Below are positions 51,356 through 59,040 of a DNA stretch of 64,000 nucleotides, piece by piece. Position 1 is the stretch's first letter. Every line of letters starts with the position of its first letter. The notes below the pieces were generated by a model. That model was given only the letters and a program-made list of their open reading frames with translations, made no database searches and was not told where the DNA came from. Both the position numbers and the translations under genes were made by a program. The stretch lies in contig CAWJKP010000004.1 of NCBI GenBank assembly GCA_963843465.1, positions 248,001 to 312,000 on the forward strand, given 5' to 3'. The DNA comes from CAWJKP01 sp963843465 (GTDB lineage: Bacteria > Planctomycetota > Planctomycetia > Pirellulales > Thermoguttaceae).

Positions 51356-51603
51356 GCGTTCCCCAAATCGGCGACCGCGGAGCGGCGTTCCAACTTCCGG
51401 GCCTGATGGATCTCTGCCATAATGGCATCCCACTCTTCATCGTCGGCCAACGCCCCCTCAGTGCGAAGGAGCCCCTCTCCGGCTGTGTTAGCCGCGGGGA
51501 AGACTCGTACCTGAATCTCAACCTCCTGGCCCTCGTCTACCCCGAGGTCTTCATCAAGTTCGATGGTCCTCCCGTAGACCTTGCCGTGCATCGTCTTTGT
51601 CAT
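51352..51603 (-). CDS. AbrB-like/DUF104-type antitoxin
   Basis: An 83-aa antitoxin: MTKTMHGKVYGRTIELDEDLGVDEGQEVEIQVRV is the beta-rich swapped-hairpin-like N-terminus, and GEGLLRTEGALADDEEWDAIMAEIHQARKLERR the toxin-binding tail typical of partners of PIN toxins. It has a very strong ribosome site (AGGAGGG, 14 bases upstream). Its toxin gene is truncated. It is the first gene of the inserted cassette, immediately inside the left 27-bp repeat. Confidence 0.78.
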   Translation of the reverse strand: MTKTMHGKVYGRTIELDEDLGVDEGQEVEIQVRVFPAANTAGEGLLRTEGALADDEEWDAIMAEIHQARKLERRSAVADLGNA

Positions 51604-51637
51604 AATAAAACCCTCCTAGTGCGGCTGTAATGGCTCC

Positions 51638-51664
51638 TCTCCAGCAGGTGACGGACGCGGGTCA
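51638..51664. repeat. 27-bp direct repeat, copy A (left edge of AAA/TA insertion)
   Basis: Identical to 49803-49829. It contains the end of ubiE and encodes the displaced N-terminal peptide LTRVRHLLE of ubiA in the frame after the ubiE stop. Confidence 0.9.
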
Positions 51665-52438
51665 GCACGCCGAAGGCTCGATTCCCGCCGGGCGGATCGC
51701 GTGCTTCTCCAACTGGACCTCCTCGACGGCCCCCTTGGTTCCCACGTAGAGGGTCGCCACGCCGAAGGTCATGGGATGATAATCCACCCGGCCCAGGCCC
51801 ACGCGGTGCATCCGCGCGGCCAGTTCTTCTCCTTGAGGGAACTCCCCCACGCTGGCCGGGAGATAATTGTAGGCCGCCTGCTTGTTCCTCGCCAGCAACT
51901 GGCCTAGCCGGGGAAGCACATGGCGGAAATAGGCCAGGTAGAGCTTCTTGACCGGCCACGCCTTGGGCAGGGAGAACTCCAACACGGCCACGCGGCCGCC
52001 CGGCCGGCAGACCCGGGCCATCTCGGCCAGTCCGCGGTCGGTATCGCTGAGGTTCCGCAGTCCGAAGGCGACGGACACGATCTGGAAGGTGTCGTCGGGA
52101 AAGGGCAGCTCTTGGGCGTCGGCCTCGACCAGGGCGATCCGGTCTTGGGCGCCGGCCTTGCGGATCTTGGCGGCGGCGATCGCCAGCATCGGCCTACAGA
52201 AGTCGGCGCCCACGACCGGCACCCGGCCGCGCCCGGTGCGCCAATAGGCCAGGGCCAGATCGCCCGTGCCCGTGCAAACGTCGAGGATCGGCTCCTCGCC
52301 CTGCGGCGGGACGCGGCGGACGGTCCGCCATCGCCAGTAGCGGTCGGCGTTCAGCGACAGCAGGTGATTCAAGAGGTCATATCGTCCGGCGATCTCGCCG
52401 AACATCTCCCGCACCCGCGGCCCGGATTTGTCGACCAT
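51662..52438 (-). CDS. ubiE: Demethylmenaquinone/ubiquinone C-methyltransferase
   Basis: A 258-aa SAM-dependent methyltransferase of quinone biosynthesis. MFGEIAGRYDLLNHLLSLNADRYWR is the UbiE N-terminus. ILDVCTGTGDLALAY is the SAM motif I. FPDDTFQIVSVAFGLRNLSDTDRGLAEMARVCRPGGRVAVLEFSLP is the signature block, and YNYLPASVGEFPQGEELAARM completes it. It supplies menaquinone for ACIII. The stop and the original ubiA start overlapped before the cassette insertion. Confidence 0.95.
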   Translation of the reverse strand: MVDKSGPRVREMFGEIAGRYDLLNHLLSLNADRYWRWRTVRRVPPQGEEPILDVCTGTGDLALAYWRTGRGRVPVVGADFCRPMLAIAAAKIRKAGAQDRIALVEADAQELPFPDDTFQIVSVAFGLRNLSDTDRGLAEMARVCRPGGRVAVLEFSLPKAWPVKKLYLAYFRHVLPRLGQLLARNKQAAYNYLPASVGEFPQGEELAARMHRVGLGRVDYHPMTFGVATLYVGTKGAVEEVQLEKHAIRPAGIEPSAC

Positions 52439-52502
52439 GAGTTGTCCGTCAAAAAAGAAGAGCCCGAGCTAATCCTCGCTAATCTCCCTTAATTTACCAT
52501 AT

Positions 52503-52560
52503 TGTCGCCTTTCGCTCCGCGAAAGTAGCGCTACTTTCGCGGAGCGAAAGGCGACAATCT
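52503..52560. repeat. P7 palindrome downstream of ORF pair
   Basis: ATTGTCGCCTTTCGCTCCGC pairs with GCGGAGCGAAAGGCGACAAT around CGAAAGTAGCGCTACTTTCG. It is a near-perfect 58-base palindrome between ubiE and the dehydrogenase gene, with an identical core at 25940-25988. Confidence 0.92.
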
Positions 52561-52592
52561 AGCCCGCCGGTTCGTTCCGCAACAGAAACTAC

Positions 52593-53579
52593 TCAGGCGA
52601 CCCAAAGTGGATTCGTTCCGCCCCGAATGGGGAAGCCGAGCTTCTTGTCGGCCAGGAAGTTGATCAGCGGCTCGCCGGCTTGCCAGCGGCGGAGGTTCTC
52701 GCAGAACATGTTCGTCATGTCATCGATCCGCCAGGCACTCTGCCCACCCACATGGGGTGTGATGATCGCGTTGGGCATCTCCCACAACGGGCTCCGAGGC
52801 GGCAGAGGCTCTGGGTCCGTAACGTCCATCACCGCGCCCGCCGGGCACCCAGTCCGCAAGCCCGCGACAAGGTCGTCCGTGACCACCAGCGGCCCTCGGG
52901 CCATGTTGGCCAACAACGCCGTGGGCTTCATTTTCGCTAGGGCACGCGCATCGATCAGGCCCCGGGTGCTGTCGTTCAAGGGCAGCGAGAGCACAACCAC
53001 ATCCGACTCCCCCAGCAGATCGGGCAGCCGATCGGCCGGCCAAAGCGCCTCGACGCCTTCCGGCCGGTCGACGGGAAAGAGGTCGGTGGCCAGGATCCGC
53101 GTCTGGAAGGGGTGCAACAACTGGGCCAACCGCCGTCCTACCCCGCCCAATCCCACGATGCCCACGGTGGCGTGGTGTAAATCGCGGGTCGGCCGGCGGA
53201 CGAACTCCTTGGCCTGCTGGGCCCGAAAGAAGACCGGCAGGCTGCGGAGCCAGGCCGTGATCAGGGCAATCGCGTGCTCGGCCACCTGGTTGGCCAGCAC
53301 GCCGGAGGCGCTGGTAACCACGATCTTGGACGCCACGACCGACGGCACCAGGCAATGGTCCATCCCCGCAGCCGACGACTGGATCCACTTCAGCCGCCCT
53401 TGGCGGACCACGCCGTCCCAATCGACCGGCACCTTGGCATGTCCGCAGAAGATGTCGGCGGTGAACAATTCGGCGGCGATCCGCTCTTGTCCGGCGTCGA
53501 CGATCTGGGCTTCCGGGGCGGCGGCGGCGATTTGCCGGCAGTGTCGCGACTCGACGGGGTAGCAAAGGACGATCCGCAT
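52593..53579 (-). CDS. D-2-hydroxyacid dehydrogenase (NAD-binding)
   Basis: A 328-aa enzyme. LKWIQSSAAGMDHCL is the substrate-domain block. GIVGLGGVGRRLAQLL is the Rossmann motif. VVVLSLPLNDSTRGLI precedes NMARGPLV (catalytic Arg), and the terminal histidine lies in IITPHVGGQSAWR. The conserved acidic residue lies in DVTDPEPLP. It reduces or oxidises 2-hydroxyacids such as glycerate or phosphoglycerate; the substrate is not deducible. Separate from the ubi genes by a P7 repeat. Confidence 0.88.
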   Translation of the reverse strand: MRIVLCYPVESRHCRQIAAAAPEAQIVDAGQERIAAELFTADIFCGHAKVPVDWDGVVRQGRLKWIQSSAAGMDHCLVPSVVASKIVVTSASGVLANQVAEHAIALITAWLRSLPVFFRAQQAKEFVRRPTRDLHHATVGIVGLGGVGRRLAQLLHPFQTRILATDLFPVDRPEGVEALWPADRLPDLLGESDVVVLSLPLNDSTRGLIDARALAKMKPTALLANMARGPLVVTDDLVAGLRTGCPAGAVMDVTDPEPLPPRSPLWEMPNAIITPHVGGQSAWRIDDMTNMFCENLRRWQAGEPLINFLADKKLGFPIRGGTNPLWVA

Positions 53580-54379
53580 GGCGTACCTTCCGGGCGTCGT
53601 AGGGCGGGACCAGGCCGCCCCGGCGGGCGTCGCCCCACCAACAGCGGCGAGTGGTTGGTGATCAGTGGCAAGTGGTCAGTGGCCGGGAATGTTAGGCACT
53701 GCCAGTTCCGACCACTAGCTACTGACCACGAGCCACTCTCGCTCGGTGGGCCGGCGCTCGCAATGGCGAGCTTGTCCCACCCTACCTCTTTGCCCCAGGT
53801 CTGAACAAGGGGCCTCCCGCCAAATGGGGGCGGCGCCATAGGCTTCGCCCCGAAGCCCTGTAGGGAACGCCCTCCGTGGCGTTCCGGGGCGAGCAAGATG
53901 GCCCGCTCCCGGCGTCAGGAACGCCACGGAGGGCGTTCCCTACAGGTTCACGCGGAAGAGCCAAAAAAAGGTTCATCCGGCTCAAGAATGCGCGGAGAGG
54001 TCAAAACGTTGATTCAGCCCGCCGCAGCGTTCGTGTAACCATACTCGGGAGGAACGCCGTGCTCGCGCCGACAACGAGTATTATTCCTCTTCTCTGTTCA
54101 CGGCAGCGGGTTGCGTGCCACCTTTCAGCGTGGAACAGAGAAGAGGAACTATACTCGGCTTCCTTGCCCAACGAGTTTCCGGCTCATCGAGGATGACCGC
54201 ACGTACGCTTTAGCCGGATGAACCCAAAAAAAGTTGATCCAGGCTGTGGTGGTCCGGGAGGAGAATGATTAGAATCGGGGTAGTATCCCTCCCCGATTAC
54301 GCCTGCCTTAGCGGCGACGTCCCCCGTAGTCCTCGCTCCTTGGAGGTGTCCCCTGAGAAACGGCAAAGTTCAAATCGGC
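53580..54379. repeat. 800-bp repeat-rich gap: P6 composite, GGAACGCC palindrome, P11 copy 2
   Basis: This contains P6 halves around the GTGGTTAGTGGT-type pair (53597-53786), an inverted pair GTAGGGAACGCCCTCCGTGG/CCACGGAGGGCGTTCCCTAC (53859-53945) and P11 (54088-54151), in which TTCCTCTTCTCTGTTCACGG pairs with GAACAGAGAAGAGGAA. No gene is supportable. Confidence 0.75.
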
Positions 54380-55306
54380 ATGGCGACCGTGGTGATGCTC
54401 GTCGTCCTGCGGATCACCATCGGGTGTCACTTCCTTTACGAGGGAGTGTGGAAGTTCAAGCACGCGGAGTTCTTGGCCGAGCCGTTCTTGACCCAGGCCA
54501 AGGGTCCGGCGGCCCCGCTGTTTTACGCCATGGTCCACGACATCGATGGCCGCCAGCGGCTGAAAATCGAGAAGGACCCCAAGACCGGCAAGCTTTTCAG
54601 TAAGTTCTACCTGGATGCCTGGACCGACCTGGACAACCGGGTCGACGCGAAATACCGGCTCAGCGACGAGCAGACAAAGACGCTCGCCGGCCTCAACGAC
54701 ACCTACGCCGCCGCGCTGGACAACTACCTCAAGGAGAACCTCGACGAGATCCGGGCCTACTTCGGCAGCCTGGACCGCTTCGAGGCGGCGGAGCGGGCCG
54801 GCAACAACGGCGCCGAGCACCAGGTGAAGCGCCGCTGGGACCGCCGCCTGGAGTTGCGCAGCGAAGTCGGCGGCTGGCTCTCCGAGCTGGACGCGATGGG
54901 GGACAGCTATCGGCAGGCGGTCTGGTCGCTGTTGAGCGACGCCCAGCGGAAAATGGGAGCTCTTCCCCGAGCCTGGACGCGGACCGATCTGCTCAACTAC
55001 GCCGTCAAGTACGCCCTGACGGCCATTGGCCTGTGCCTGGTGTTGGGTTTCTGCACCCGGTTGGCGGCGCTGGGCGGGGCCGGCTTCCTGGTCAGCGTGC
55101 TGTTGACGCAGCCTCCCTGGCCGACGATCTATCCGCCCGCCCCGGAAGTGGTCGGCCACGCCCTGCTGATCGACAAGAACTTCGTGGAGATGATCGCCGC
55201 ACTTCTGCTGGCGACCACGGCCGTGGGCCGCTGGGGCGGGTTGGACTACTTCCTCTACCACTGGTTCGGCCGGCGGGTCGACTCCTACTTCGAACAGAAA
55301 ATCTAG
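54380..55306 (+). CDS. DoxX-family membrane protein with a large soluble domain
   Basis: A 308-aa protein. The N-terminal part has one helix (VVMLVVLRITIGCHFLYEGVWKFKH), typical of DoxX, but then a long soluble helical domain of about 145 residues (residues about 50-195) before three C-terminal helices (LLNYAVKYALTAIGLCLVLGF; LAALGGAGFLVSVLLTQ; EMIAALLLATTAVG). This split-DoxX layout is seen in planctomycetes, next to Tat-exported Gfo/Idh proteins as here. It may couple to thiosulfate/quinone chemistry (DoxX family), but its function is unknown. Confidence 0.75.
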   Translation: MATVVMLVVLRITIGCHFLYEGVWKFKHAEFLAEPFLTQAKGPAAPLFYAMVHDIDGRQRLKIEKDPKTGKLFSKFYLDAWTDLDNRVDAKYRLSDEQTKTLAGLNDTYAAALDNYLKENLDEIRAYFGSLDRFEAAERAGNNGAEHQVKRRWDRRLELRSEVGGWLSELDAMGDSYRQAVWSLLSDAQRKMGALPRAWTRTDLLNYAVKYALTAIGLCLVLGFCTRLAALGGAGFLVSVLLTQPPWPTIYPPAPEVVGHALLIDKNFVEMIAALLLATTAVGRWGGLDYFLYHWFGRRVDSYFEQKI

Positions 55307-55317
55307 CCACCGGAGGC

Positions 55318-55397
55318 AAAAAGGGGACAGTCCCCATTTGTGCGAAGCACCCTTCGGGCCGTTCCGGCAAATGGGGACTGTCCCCTTTTTGCCAGAA
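55318..55397. repeat. P13 inverted repeat
   Basis: AAAAGGGGACAGTCCCCATT pairs with AATGGGGACTGTCCCCTTTT across CGAAGCACCCTTCGGGC. It lies between DoxX and Gfo/Idh genes; a relative is inside the portal gene. Confidence 0.9.
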
Positions 55398-55426
55398 AAT
55401 CTAGCCCCTCAAAGGATACTCCCAAG

Positions 55427-57211
55427 ATGATGAATCTCACTCCCGAGCAGAAAGCGGCCGGCAAGCAGGCCTTCCTGTCCGAAGTAACGGCCGGCGAAAC
55501 GCGGCGCGATTTCCTCAAGAACGCGGCCGTCGCCGGATTGGTCTCCGGCGGCAGCCTGGGGGCCTTCTATTTCGGCTACGAAGCCACGCTGGCCAACCCC
55601 GTTCGCGTCGCTGTGCTGGGCACCGGCGACGAAGGCAGCGTGCTGATCGGCGGACTGAACCCGAACTTCGTCGACGTGGTGGCCATCGCCGACATCCGCC
55701 CCTACAACCAGTACCGCGCCTTGCACGGCGACTCCTTCGGCGAGGTGGCGATAAAGGTCCGGCCGGGGCTGATGAAGAAGTACGGCTACGCCACCGAGGA
55801 GGCGGCGCTACGGCACATCCGCCGCTACGGCGACTACCGCGAGCTGCTGAAGGCCGAAAAGGACAACATCGACGCCGTGATCATCGCCCTGCCGCTGCAC
55901 CTGCACGCCCCCGCGGCAATCGCCGCCATGCGCCTGGGCAAGCACGTGATCACCGAGAAGCTCATGGGCCACAGCGTCCACGAGTGCAAGGAGATGGCCC
56001 GAGTGGCCCGCCAGACCGGCGTCTACCTGGCCACCGGCCACCAGCGCCACTACAACATCCTCTACGAAAACGCCAAGGACCAGATCAAGCGCGGCGTGCT
56101 GGGCGATCTGCACTACATCCGCGCCCAGTGGCATCGCAACAACCTGCCGGGCAACGATAGCTGGCAGATGCCTCTGCCGACCGGCTTGAAGGACGGCGAC
56201 AAGAGCGGCAAGCGGCTCACCGACGACCTGGAGAAATGGGAGAAGGCCCTCGGCAAGGCCCGGCTGGACGAGATTGGCCTGCTGGAGCGGATGATCGCCC
56301 AGCGGAAGAAGCAGTTGGAGGACGTCGTGCTGAAGGAGACCGCGCAGAACTTCGGCTATCAGCAGTACGAGCTGAAGAACGGCGCAGGCAGCGTCGTCTA
56401 CACCTGCACGCCGGCCGAGGAGCTGATCCGTTGGCGGCTCTGGGACCGCACGGGCGCGGGCCTGATGGCCGAGCTGGGCAGCCACCAGCTCGACGCATCG
56501 AGCATCTTCATCGGCGCCGCCTTGGAAGCCGCGCGGGACAAGCAAAAGGGCTCCCAGAGTGGCGAGGTGATCCATCCTCATCCCATCAGCCTGATGGCCT
56601 CGGGCACGCGGCCCATTTTTCCCGAGGACCGGGACGTTGAGGACCACGTCTTCTGCATCATCGAGTTCCCCGCTCCCGGCTACAAGGAGAACGACCCCAT
56701 CGACAGCAAGAAAAAGATCGACGTGACCTACTCCTCGATCAACGGCAACGGCTTCGGCGGCTACGGGGAAGTGGTGATGGGGACCAAGGGGACGCTGGTG
56801 CTGGAGAGCGAGAAGGAAGCCATGCTCTTCAAGGAAGCCGAGAGCGAGACCAAGATCGGCGTGTCCAAGGGCAAGGGCCCCGCGTTGGACACCCAGGCCA
56901 GCGGTGCGCAGGTCGCAGCCGCGGGAAAAATGGCCACCCAGGACGTTAGCCGCGGCTACGCCGAGGAGATTGAGCACTGGGCCTGGTGCATCGCCCAGAA
57001 GGATTTCAAGAATCCCCAGGTCAGGCCGCGCTGCTATCCGGAGGTGGCCATGGGCGACGCGATCATCGCCCTGGTGGCCAACATGGCCGCCCGCAATACC
57101 AAGAGCGGCTACAAGCGTTTCGAGAGAGAGTGGTTCGAGGTCGACAGCGACGAGACCCCCGAGGGCATCAAGCCCGATCCCACCGATCCCGATCGCTACC
57201 CGGCGGTCTGA
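55427..57211 (+). CDS. Tat-exported Gfo/Idh/MocA family oxidoreductase
   Basis: A 594-aa protein with TRRDFLKNAAVAGLVSG near residue 26, a twin-arginine signal, then VRVAVLGTGDEGSVLIGG (Rossmann) and HVITEKLMGHSVHECKEMARVA (the EKxMG lysine region). It is longer than typical family members (about 350-400 aa); the extra segments are LEKWEKALGKARLDEIGLLERMIAQRKKQLEDVVLK and a long C-terminal tail. Exported Gfo/Idh proteins are expanded in planctomycetes. It is paired with the DoxX gene. Substrate unknown. Confidence 0.88.
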   Translation: MMNLTPEQKAAGKQAFLSEVTAGETRRDFLKNAAVAGLVSGGSLGAFYFGYEATLANPVRVAVLGTGDEGSVLIGGLNPNFVDVVAIADIRPYNQYRALHGDSFGEVAIKVRPGLMKKYGYATEEAALRHIRRYGDYRELLKAEKDNIDAVIIALPLHLHAPAAIAAMRLGKHVITEKLMGHSVHECKEMARVARQTGVYLATGHQRHYNILYENAKDQIKRGVLGDLHYIRAQWHRNNLPGNDSWQMPLPTGLKDGDKSGKRLTDDLEKWEKALGKARLDEIGLLERMIAQRKKQLEDVVLKETAQNFGYQQYELKNGAGSVVYTCTPAEELIRWRLWDRTGAGLMAELGSHQLDASSIFIGAALEAARDKQKGSQSGEVIHPHPISLMASGTRPIFPEDRDVEDHVFCIIEFPAPGYKENDPIDSKKKIDVTYSSINGNGFGGYGEVVMGTKGTLVLESEKEAMLFKEAESETKIGVSKGKGPALDTQASGAQVAAAGKMATQDVSRGYAEEIEHWAWCIAQKDFKNPQVRPRCYPEVAMGDAIIALVANMAARNTKSGYKRFEREWFEVDSDETPEGIKPDPTDPDRYPAV

Positions 57212-57240
57212 GCGAGCCCCTCCCGACCCGGAGCGGCCGT

Positions 57241-57372
57241 CACCTTCAGACGCCAGGCGGTCTGGTTGGGGTCCTGACCCGGCGCCGGCTCGCTGGGCAC
57301 GTCGTCGATGGCCACACCCGAGGCGGCTTCGAGCTTGTCCAGAATCCGCTGCGCCAGGTAGACGTTGTCGAG
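57241..57372 (-). pseudogene. Duplicated fragment of the portal (DUF935) gene
   Basis: About 130 bases match 59835-59966 with roughly seven mismatches counted by eye. The translation LDNVYLAQRILDKLEAASGV, then DDVPSEPAPGQDPNQTAWRL, is a piece of the portal domain. Beyond it the sequence diverges into GTCAGGCACGGAGTGCCTGAC, another palindrome (about 57379-57400). Confidence 0.85.
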
Positions 57373-57436
57373 CACGACCGTCAGGCACGGAGTGCCTGAC
57401 CTACCTGGCCTTTCCACTATTTCCCCGGCGTTGTTC

Positions 57437-58333
57437 TCAGCGTGGGTCCGCCGCCTGCTCGAGCCTCGCGATTTGGCGGCTGTCGCAGCGCGAAACATCC
57501 ACCAGGCACGGCCTGGCCACGAAGGGTCCCGCGTCGCACCGCAAGGCAAACCTCAGAAACCGCCCGGTGACGATCGCCTGGTCCGGCGCGGCCATCACGT
57601 CGCTGCCGCCCCACTTGTCGCCCTCGATGACAAAGCCCCTCGCCGGAGCGCCTTCCGTCGTGAAGCGCTTGTCACCGGGGCCACCATGGTCGCTCTCCGG
57701 GACGACAAGGCGCTCTTTGCACTTGGGACAGTGCCACTGGACGAGTTGGCACGCGGGGCAAACCACGGGTCCCCACCCGCAGAAAGGGCAAACGTTCGGC
57801 GAGGGTGGGACGATTCGCACGCTTCGGAAGCAATCCGTTGGTTCGTAGGTTAAGAAATACAACTCCGGGGAGCGGACCTGCGACTGGTTTACTTCCTCCG
57901 GAGTCGAAAGGGGCAGCAGCGACAACCCGGTAAGGCCGCTGCGGGAAAGCTCGTTCTTGAATTCGCGACTGACGACGACGGTCATCCCATTCGTGTCACA
58001 AACGAACTTCAGAATGTCCGCGCGGCCGTAGAGGTCCATTTCGTGGCCGTGCCGCAGGCGGTGGCCCGCCGAGGGATTCATCGAACCCAGTTGAACACCC
58101 ATTTCATGCGACGCGTCCAGCGGACAGCCACGCCGCGGATGCCTCTGAAAGAAGACTTCTCCGTAGATGAACCCGGCCTCCCACTCGTCCGGGACGGGGT
58201 CGTTCACGATGGTTCCCGCCGGCCGTTCGCTGGGGGGATATTCCAGCGAAAGGTGTAACGGAACGTTGATCTCGTAGAAGATCCCCTCCACGAGCTTCCC
58301 CGAACAGTCCGACCTGAAAATGCTGTGTGCCAT
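57437..58333 (-). CDS. Possible immunity protein with three CxxC pairs
   Basis: A 298-aa protein that starts at the ATG at 58333, overlapping the stop of the toxin tail (TAATGG). The N-terminal half is beta-rich (ECNVPLHLSLEYPP-like INVPLHLSLEYPPSERPAGT) and the middle holds CPFCGWGPVVCPAC and CPKC, a zinc-ribbon-like cluster. The C-terminal half is basic. Toxin-following position and overlap suggest an immunity role for the HNH-like toxin tail, but no family is recognised. There is no signal peptide, so it is cytoplasmic, which is what an immunity protein needs. Confidence 0.45.
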   Translation of the reverse strand: MAHSIFRSDCSGKLVEGIFYEINVPLHLSLEYPPSERPAGTIVNDPVPDEWEAGFIYGEVFFQRHPRRGCPLDASHEMGVQLGSMNPSAGHRLRHGHEMDLYGRADILKFVCDTNGMTVVVSREFKNELSRSGLTGLSLLPLSTPEEVNQSQVRSPELYFLTYEPTDCFRSVRIVPPSPNVCPFCGWGPVVCPACQLVQWHCPKCKERLVVPESDHGGPGDKRFTTEGAPARGFVIEGDKWGGSDVMAAPDQAIVTGRFLRFALRCDAGPFVARPCLVDVSRCDSRQIARLEQAADPR

Positions 58334-59040
58334 TAGGGCAGCTTCGTTTCCTGTTCGATGAAATACTTGGCGACGACGGACTTGGCGGAGTCGTTGAAGC
58401 CTGCCGCGGTCATGTACCTTTGGAGGTCCTCCCCAAGGAGAGCCCAACGCCGCCTGCTCACCTGCCCCTTGGAAAGCGCCTCGTCGTACGCGGCGCTGTA
58501 AGCGTCCAGGAGCTCGTCCAACTCGTGCTTCACCGCGGGAGAAGGGGACGCGATGTTCTTGGCCAGCGCGGCGTTGTCCAGAACAACGTTGAAGATGGCA
58601 AGCCCGCCTAGGGCCACGCCCGCCTTGCCGAGAACGCCGCTGATCCGGCTCGCGCGGCCGATGCTCAACGCGCGCTTGTCGGCCAGCAGGCTTTCAACCG
58701 CCGCCACCTCAGCCTCGGTGGCCTGCGCCGGGACCATGAACTTCCCGTAAACGTTTTCGATCTCGTCGTTGAGCCGGCGAATCTCCGACATGGGCGTCTC
58801 CGCGTAGGCGTCGGCCCGCTTCCTGTATTTCGCAATCTTCGCAGCCCAGAACTTGGTCTGGATTGCGTTAATTTCATCGTGAATCTCTGGCGGAACAGGC
58901 GCAGGTTTTGCAGGTTGTGAACGTCAACCCGTAACTCGTTTCGGAGGCGGTCCGCGAGAATCTTCTGGTCCACGTGGTGGATCGGCCAGCCGCTTGGCAT
59001 GTACGGCGTTACGGCGACGAAGTTCTTCCGGTACGGCGCC
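58333..59040 (-). pseudogene. HNH-like toxin tail following the portal protein, with frame breaks
   Basis: Reading from about 59040 the toxin frame gives APYRKNFVAVTPYMPSGWPIHHV, then NELRVDVHNLQNLRL. One missing base near 58893 leads to VPPEIHDEINAIQTKFWAAKI, YRKRADAYAETPMSEIRRLNDEIENVYGKF and a C-terminal helical part to KSVVAKYFIEQETKLP. HH, N-L-Q-N-L and P-x-x-H-D are the pattern of HNH/AHH-type nuclease toxins. The break near 59040 joins it to the DUF935 frame (RDDLGRWTRDG). I infer a portal-toxin fusion with at least two one-base breaks, probably from assembly. Confidence 0.55.

Noticed and set aside
53580..54379. Protein genes in the 800-bp gap
   Set aside because: All frames there are translated repeats (P6, GGAACGCC and P11 palindromes).
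57241..57372. Independent gene at the portal fragment
   Set aside because: It has neither start nor complete domain and matches only an internal piece of the portal gene.
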